Source of the DNA: Agaribacillus aureus
GTDB taxonomy: Bacteria; Bacteroidota; Bacteroidia; Cytophagales; Cyclobacteriaceae
Length of the DNA stretch: 64,000 nucleotides
Direction: 5' to 3'
Assembly: GCA_030442055.1 (NCBI GenBank)
Contig: JAUJEB010000001.1
Span: 2,604,001 to 2,668,000 of the forward strand
Positions 60,689 through 64,000 of the stretch are shown piece after piece. The position numbers and the translations under genes are program-made. The notes beneath the pieces are model-generated. The model was not told the DNA's origin. It saw nothing but the letters and a program-made list of their open reading frames with translations, and searched no databases. Each line of letters starts with the position of its first letter. The stretch's first letter is position 1.

Positions 60689-61294
60689 ATGAAAATTAAA
60701 GAAGCGGTATTTATATGTAGTAATACGGATTACAAAAGATGTCCCAGGGGTGATAAACCCGAATATGCTTTTATAGGAAGGTCAAATGTGGGAAAATCTT
60801 CTTTGATCAACATGCTGGTCGGTAATAAAAAATTGGCAAAAATTTCATCCAAGCCAGGCAAAACCCAACTGATCAACCACTTCCTGATTGACAATTTATG
60901 GTACCTGGTTGACCTACCAGGTTACGGGTGGGCTAAGGTAAGTAAGACCGAACGGGTCAAATGGGAAAAAATGGTCCGGGATTATTTACTGCGAAGAGAG
61001 AATTTGCAATGTGTTTTTGTACTTATTGATACCAGGATCGACCCGCAGGCCATTGATATAAATTTCATCAACTGGCTGGGCGAAAAAGGTATTCCACTGG
61101 TATTAGTTTTTACTAAAATTGACAAAGTCAAGACCAACAAAGTCCAACAATCTGTCAGCAAGTTTAAAAAGCAATTATTAACGTACTGGGAGGAAATGCC
61201 TGAATACTTTTTGAGCTCTGCTGTCAATAAGGCCGGGCAAAATGAAATTCTTGGCTTTATCGCCAATATTAACGATAATTATACAACGAACTAA
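60689..61294 (+). CDS. engB: Ribosome biogenesis GTPase EngB (YihA/YsxC)
   Basis: 201 residues of the TRAFAC GTPase family: G1 GRSNVGKSSLI (30-40), G2 region with TQLINHF, G3 DLPGYGWAK, G4 TKIDK and G5 SSAVNK. It binds the 50S subunit during assembly and is usually essential. It is followed 20 bases later by the DUF5606 gene, a pairing conserved in the phylum, which points to a shared transcript. Confidence 0.95.
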   Translation: MKIKEAVFICSNTDYKRCPRGDKPEYAFIGRSNVGKSSLINMLVGNKKLAKISSKPGKTQLINHFLIDNLWYLVDLPGYGWAKVSKTERVKWEKMVRDYLLRRENLQCVFVLIDTRIDPQAIDINFINWLGEKGIPLVLVFTKIDKVKTNKVQQSVSKFKKQLLTYWEEMPEYFLSSAVNKAGQNEILGFIANINDNYTTN

Positions 61295-61314
61295 AAATAT
61301 TTGATTAAAAACAT

Positions 61315-61731
61315 ATGGACTTAAATGAAATTGCTGCCGTATCTGGCAAAGGCGGGTTGTACAAGATCTTGAAGCCAACAAGAACCGGTGTAATCCTGGA
61401 GTCTTTAGACGATAAGAAGACCAAATTGGTAGCAGGTACCCATCACCGGGTCTCGGTGCTGGACGAAATATCTATTTATACAACTACTGAGGAGGGGTCC
61501 ACACCTCTGAAAGATATTTTTCAAAAGATCAATGAGGAATTCGATGGGGACCCCGGGCTGGAAAGCAATGCATCTCCAGAGGAGTTAAAGTCCTTTATCC
61601 GCCATATCCTACCCGAATATGATGAGGAAAGAGTGTATGTTTCAGATATTAAAAAGCTGGTGTCCTGGTATAAAATATTGTATAAATATGCGCCCGACCT
61701 GCTGACGGAAAGCAAAAAGGATACGAAGTAA
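61315..61731 (+). CDS. DUF5606 protein
   Basis: 138 residues, cytoplasmic. LNEIAAVSGKGGLYKILKPT and THHRVSVLDEISIYTTTEEG form an N-terminal beta domain; the C-terminal half is helical (LKSFIRHILPEYDEERVYVS and DIKKLVSWYKILY). The family is restricted to Bacteroidetes and its role is unknown; the N-terminal half resembles RNA-binding SH3-like folds, so together with engB a translation or ribosome role is possible but unproven. It is 75 bases from the convergent fbp. Confidence 0.88.
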   Translation: MDLNEIAAVSGKGGLYKILKPTRTGVILESLDDKKTKLVAGTHHRVSVLDEISIYTTTEEGSTPLKDIFQKINEEFDGDPGLESNASPEELKSFIRHILPEYDEERVYVSDIKKLVSWYKILYKYAPDLLTESKKDTK

Positions 61732-61806
61732 TGGCCGGATTTGGTGGCCGGTTTAAAAGTAATTGTCCGGTCGACAAATAATCAGATTATCAATCAGTGG
61801 GTATCA

Positions 61807-62802
61807 TTAACTATTCTCATTGAAAAATACGGCTTTGTTTACCATATTCTCAGAGCCAACAAAAAACGGTACACGTTGATGCAGGGAGGTAGGCTGAATT
61901 TCCAGGATCCTCTTTTTGCCATCCACAGCTTTTCCGCCTGCCTGTTCCACTATAAACGCCAATGCATTGCACTCGTAAAGCAGTCGCAATTTTCCATTGG
62001 GATTCTTGTTGGTCGCGGGATAGATATAAATCCCCCCCTTCAGCAGATTTCTATGAAAATCGGCGACCAATGAACCTATGTAACGACCCGAGTAATTATT
62101 TTCCCGGCAGTAGCTTATATACTTTTTGACCCCATCATCAAAGCTGAGACTCGAGCCCTCATTAATGGAATAAATGCTGCCATTTTCCGGAATGGTCATA
62201 TTTTGGTGGGACAACAAGTATTCCCCCAACGACGGATCGTACGTAAACCCATTGACGCCATGGCCCGTGGTGTAAACCAGCATAGTGGAAGACCCATAGA
62301 GAATATAACCGGCCGCTACCTGTTCAATACCTTTTTGCAAATAGTCTTTCTCCTCTACTGCACTGCCGATCGGAGAGATCCGCCTGTAAATGGAAAAAAT
62401 GGTGCCTACCGAAACATTAACATCTATATTTGACGAACCGTCAAGCGGGTCTATGGCTACAATGTATTTTTTGTGGTTGTCAATTTCTATCACTTCATCG
62501 TCTTCCTCCGATATAATGGCGCAGACTTCCTGTCCTTTGGTAAAGGCTCGTACGAACCTGATATTGGCTAACACATCTAATTTTTGCTGATCTTCTCCCT
62601 GTACATTTTGCGTGCCAATTGATCCGATAATATTTATCAGGCCGGCTTTGTTCATCTCCCTGTTAACTACCTTTCCCGCCAGGGCAATATCCCGTAACAA
62701 TTGCGAAAGCTCTCCCGAGGCATATTGAAAATCGTCTTGCTTTATTTTAATAAATCTGTCGAGCGCCGTTCCCATTGGTAAGGCAATCCTGGAATCTTCC
62801 AT
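61807..62802 (-). CDS. fbp: Class I fructose-1,6-bisphosphatase
   Basis: 331 residues. Metal and substrate motifs: [20 protein letters not shown] near 110-130, the DPLDG triad, and the C-terminal [20 protein letters not shown] with [15 protein letters not shown]. It hydrolyses fructose-1,6-bisphosphate in gluconeogenesis. The ORF could open at 62928, but the 42 extra residues are hydrophobic and unlike the family, whose members begin near [18 protein letters not shown] chose the ATG at 62802. Confidence 0.94.
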   Translation of the reverse strand: MEDSRIALPMGTALDRFIKIKQDDFQYASGELSQLLRDIALAGKVVNREMNKAGLINIIGSIGTQNVQGEDQQKLDVLANIRFVRAFTKGQEVCAIISEEDDEVIEIDNHKKYIVAIDPLDGSSNIDVNVSVGTIFSIYRRISPIGSAVEEKDYLQKGIEQVAAGYILYGSSTMLVYTTGHGVNGFTYDPSLGEYLLSHQNMTIPENGSIYSINEGSSLSFDDGVKKYISYCRENNYSGRYIGSLVADFHRNLLKGGIYIYPATNKNPNGKLRLLYECNALAFIVEQAGGKAVDGKKRILEIQPTSLHQRVPFFVGSENMVNKAVFFNENS

Positions 62803-62843
62803 GAAAACTTTTGAACTTTTTATTAATTCTATACTTATTTTGC

Positions 62844-62851
62844 CAAAAGTA
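62844..62851 (-). promoter_or_regulatory. -7 box for fbp
   Basis: Minus strand TACTTTTG, an exact TAnnTTTG match, 42 bases from the fbp start; 19 bases upstream is TTTC, one mismatch from the -33 TTTG. This supports the shorter fbp start at 62802, since the promoter would lie inside a longer gene. Confidence 0.5.
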
Positions 62852-62958
62852 GCATTTAAAACGTTTGTTGAAAATGAATTTATCAGGAAATTTACATTTA
62901 ATAAGAAAAAGTTGTAAACTTCCGGCATTTATAAATTAATGATTAATTTGATAAATTG

Positions 62959-64000
62959 ATGAAGGTTTACAAGTTTGGCGGCGCCTCAATCAAGAGCGCG
63001 GAAGCGGTGAATAATATGATTAAAATCGTTGAGGACCGTCAGCCTGAAAGTTTGGTAGTGGTGGTATCCGCCATGGGAAAAACCACCAATGCCCTGGAGG
63101 ATTTATATCATCTGGCATTAAAAAGACAGCCATATAAAAAGCAACTTGATCAGTTAATAACCTATCACCACGACATCGCTTTAAAGCTTCTCAATGACCA
63201 GGGCAACGGTATCTTTGAAACCATCAACCAATTGGGAGCTGAAATGGAAAAGGGCCTGGACAACCCTCCTCCCCCGCTGGCAAAGGCAGCCTTTTATGAT
63301 AGCATTGTTTCCTATGGCGAAAGGCTTTCGTCACGCATTATTCACGCTGCTATGCATCAAAAAGCAATGAAGGCCAAATGGATAAATGCCAGGGATTTTA
63401 TTATCACGGATTTTAGTTTCAGGGAAGCAAAAATTAATTGGGAGAAAACTGAAAACAATATAAACGGTGCGCTGAAGCCCATGTTGCAAGATCATATTTT
63501 GTTAACACAGGGATTTATCGGTGGCACGCCGGATGGGGCGTACACAACACTGGGACGAGAAGGCTCCGACTTTACCGCGGCCATTATCGGCTCATGCCTG
63601 AAGGCGCAATCGGTCACTATCTGGAAAGACGTGCCGGGCATCCTCAACGCCGATCCAAAAATTATTCAAAAAGCGGTAAAATTCGAAAACCTCAACTATC
63701 ACGAGGCAGCGGAAATGACCTATTATGGAGCTTCCGTTATTCACCCCAAAACCATCAAACCCCTGGCTAATGCCAACATTCCATTGCTGGTCAAATCATT
63801 TGAGCAACCCTCTAAATCCGGCACCTCCATTAATGCAGACGAAACGGTTGAAAGTGTCCCCTCCATCATATTCAAACCGAATCAAAGCCTGGTGACATTC
63901 AAGGTCAAAGACTTTACATTTATCAATGAAAATAACTTGAGCATCATTTTTCACCTGCTGGACCAGCTAAACATTAAAATCAATATGATGCAAAACTCTG
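62959..64000 (+). CDS. Aspartate kinase (3' end outside window)
   Basis: About 347 residues visible. It opens MKVYKFGGASIKSAEAVNNM, followed by VVVVSAMGKTTNALEDL, then GREGSDFTAAIIGSCLKAQS, WKDVPGILNADP and YYGASVIHPKTIKPL. This is the monofunctional class with an N-terminal kinase domain; the ACT regulatory region starts near residue 300 and runs off the right edge. It phosphorylates aspartate, the first step of the lysine, threonine and methionine pathways. It is divergent from fbp. Confidence 0.93.
   Translation, partial: MKVYKFGGASIKSAEAVNNMIKIVEDRQPESLVVVVSAMGKTTNALEDLYHLALKRQPYKKQLDQLITYHHDIALKLLNDQGNGIFETINQLGAEMEKGLDNPPPPLAKAAFYDSIVSYGERLSSRIIHAAMHQKAMKAKWINARDFIITDFSFREAKINWEKTENNINGALKPMLQDHILLTQGFIGGTPDGAYTTLGREGSDFTAAIIGSCLKAQSVTIWKDVPGILNADPKIIQKAVKFENLNYHEAAEMTYYGASVIHPKTIKPLANANIPLLVKSFEQPSKSGTSINADETVESVPSIIFKPNQSLVTFKVKDFTFINENNLSIIFHLLDQLNIKINMMQNS

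Noticed and set aside
62803-62928. N-terminal extension of fructose bisphosphatase
   Set aside because: Forty-two hydrophobic residues not found in the family, and an exact -7 box lies within it.
1-64000. Search for CRISPR arrays, insertion sequences, integrases, phage genes and attachment sites
   Set aside because: No regularly spaced repeats, transposase motifs or phage structural genes were seen; gene content and order look like stable chromosome.

Overview
The window looks like chromosome of a free-living member of the Bacteroidota, most likely Cytophagales (a Fulvivirga or Flammeovirgaceae-like lineage). Reasons visible in the sequence: a porT gene directly after ubiE, OmpA/TPR/PD40 proteins resembling type IX secretion PorE, DUF5606, a SpoIIE/SiaB/SiaC module, almost no Shine-Dalgarno sequences, and a tRNA promoter that matches the phylum-specific consensus exactly (TTTG, 19 bases, TAnnTTTG). 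I see no phage genes, insertion sequences, integrases or CRISPR arrays; this is ordinary chromosome in small operons.

Layout. 1-9.1 kb: a spondin-domain lipoprotein (cut by the left edge), a MacB-like permease, an APH-fold phosphotransferase, an SDR oxidoreductase, a membrane-bound class III cyclase, an SRPBCC protein, an AraC regulator and a DUF2459 protein. 9.1-19.9 kb: RidA-like, purM, a PorE-like OmpA protein, a two-gene membrane Fe-S electron-transfer unit (CCG protein plus cytochrome-like ferredoxin), tRNA-Phe, clpB and an unknown exported protein. 20.3-31 kb: a three-gene glycosyltransferase operon, a degenerate histidine kinase, a polyferredoxin plus FAD oxidoreductase pair divergent from a DUF547 gene, and a Na/Ca exchanger. 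31-43.3 kb: a DPP IV-type peptidase, small and outer-envelope proteins, proline dehydrogenase, aroB, aroA, a metal/cobalamin-type binding protein, a saccharopine dehydrogenase family protein and cytidine deaminase. 55.3-64 kb: housekeeping and envelope genes (ubiE-porT, a second PorE-like protein, engB, fbp, aspartate kinase cut by the right edge).

The most interesting region is 43.7-55.3 kb. Nine genes on one strand, closed by a strong terminator, encode CheR, a receiver-less CheB, a membrane GAF protein, a large sensor phosphatase (Cache-HAMP-GAF-PAS-PAS-PP2C), a SiaB-type kinase, a SiaC (DUF1987) phosphoprotein, an ABCG-type exporter with an N-terminal TerB-like domain and a large periplasmic loop, a lipoprotein and a small secreted protein. 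In Pseudomonas the SiaABC switch controls the diguanylate cyclase SiaD; no cyclase is present here, and the gene after siaC is the exporter. My inference is a phospho-switch, perhaps tuned by methylation, that controls export or envelope behaviour. Several well-formed palindromes upstream of clpB, ubiE and the SDR gene are candidate operators.
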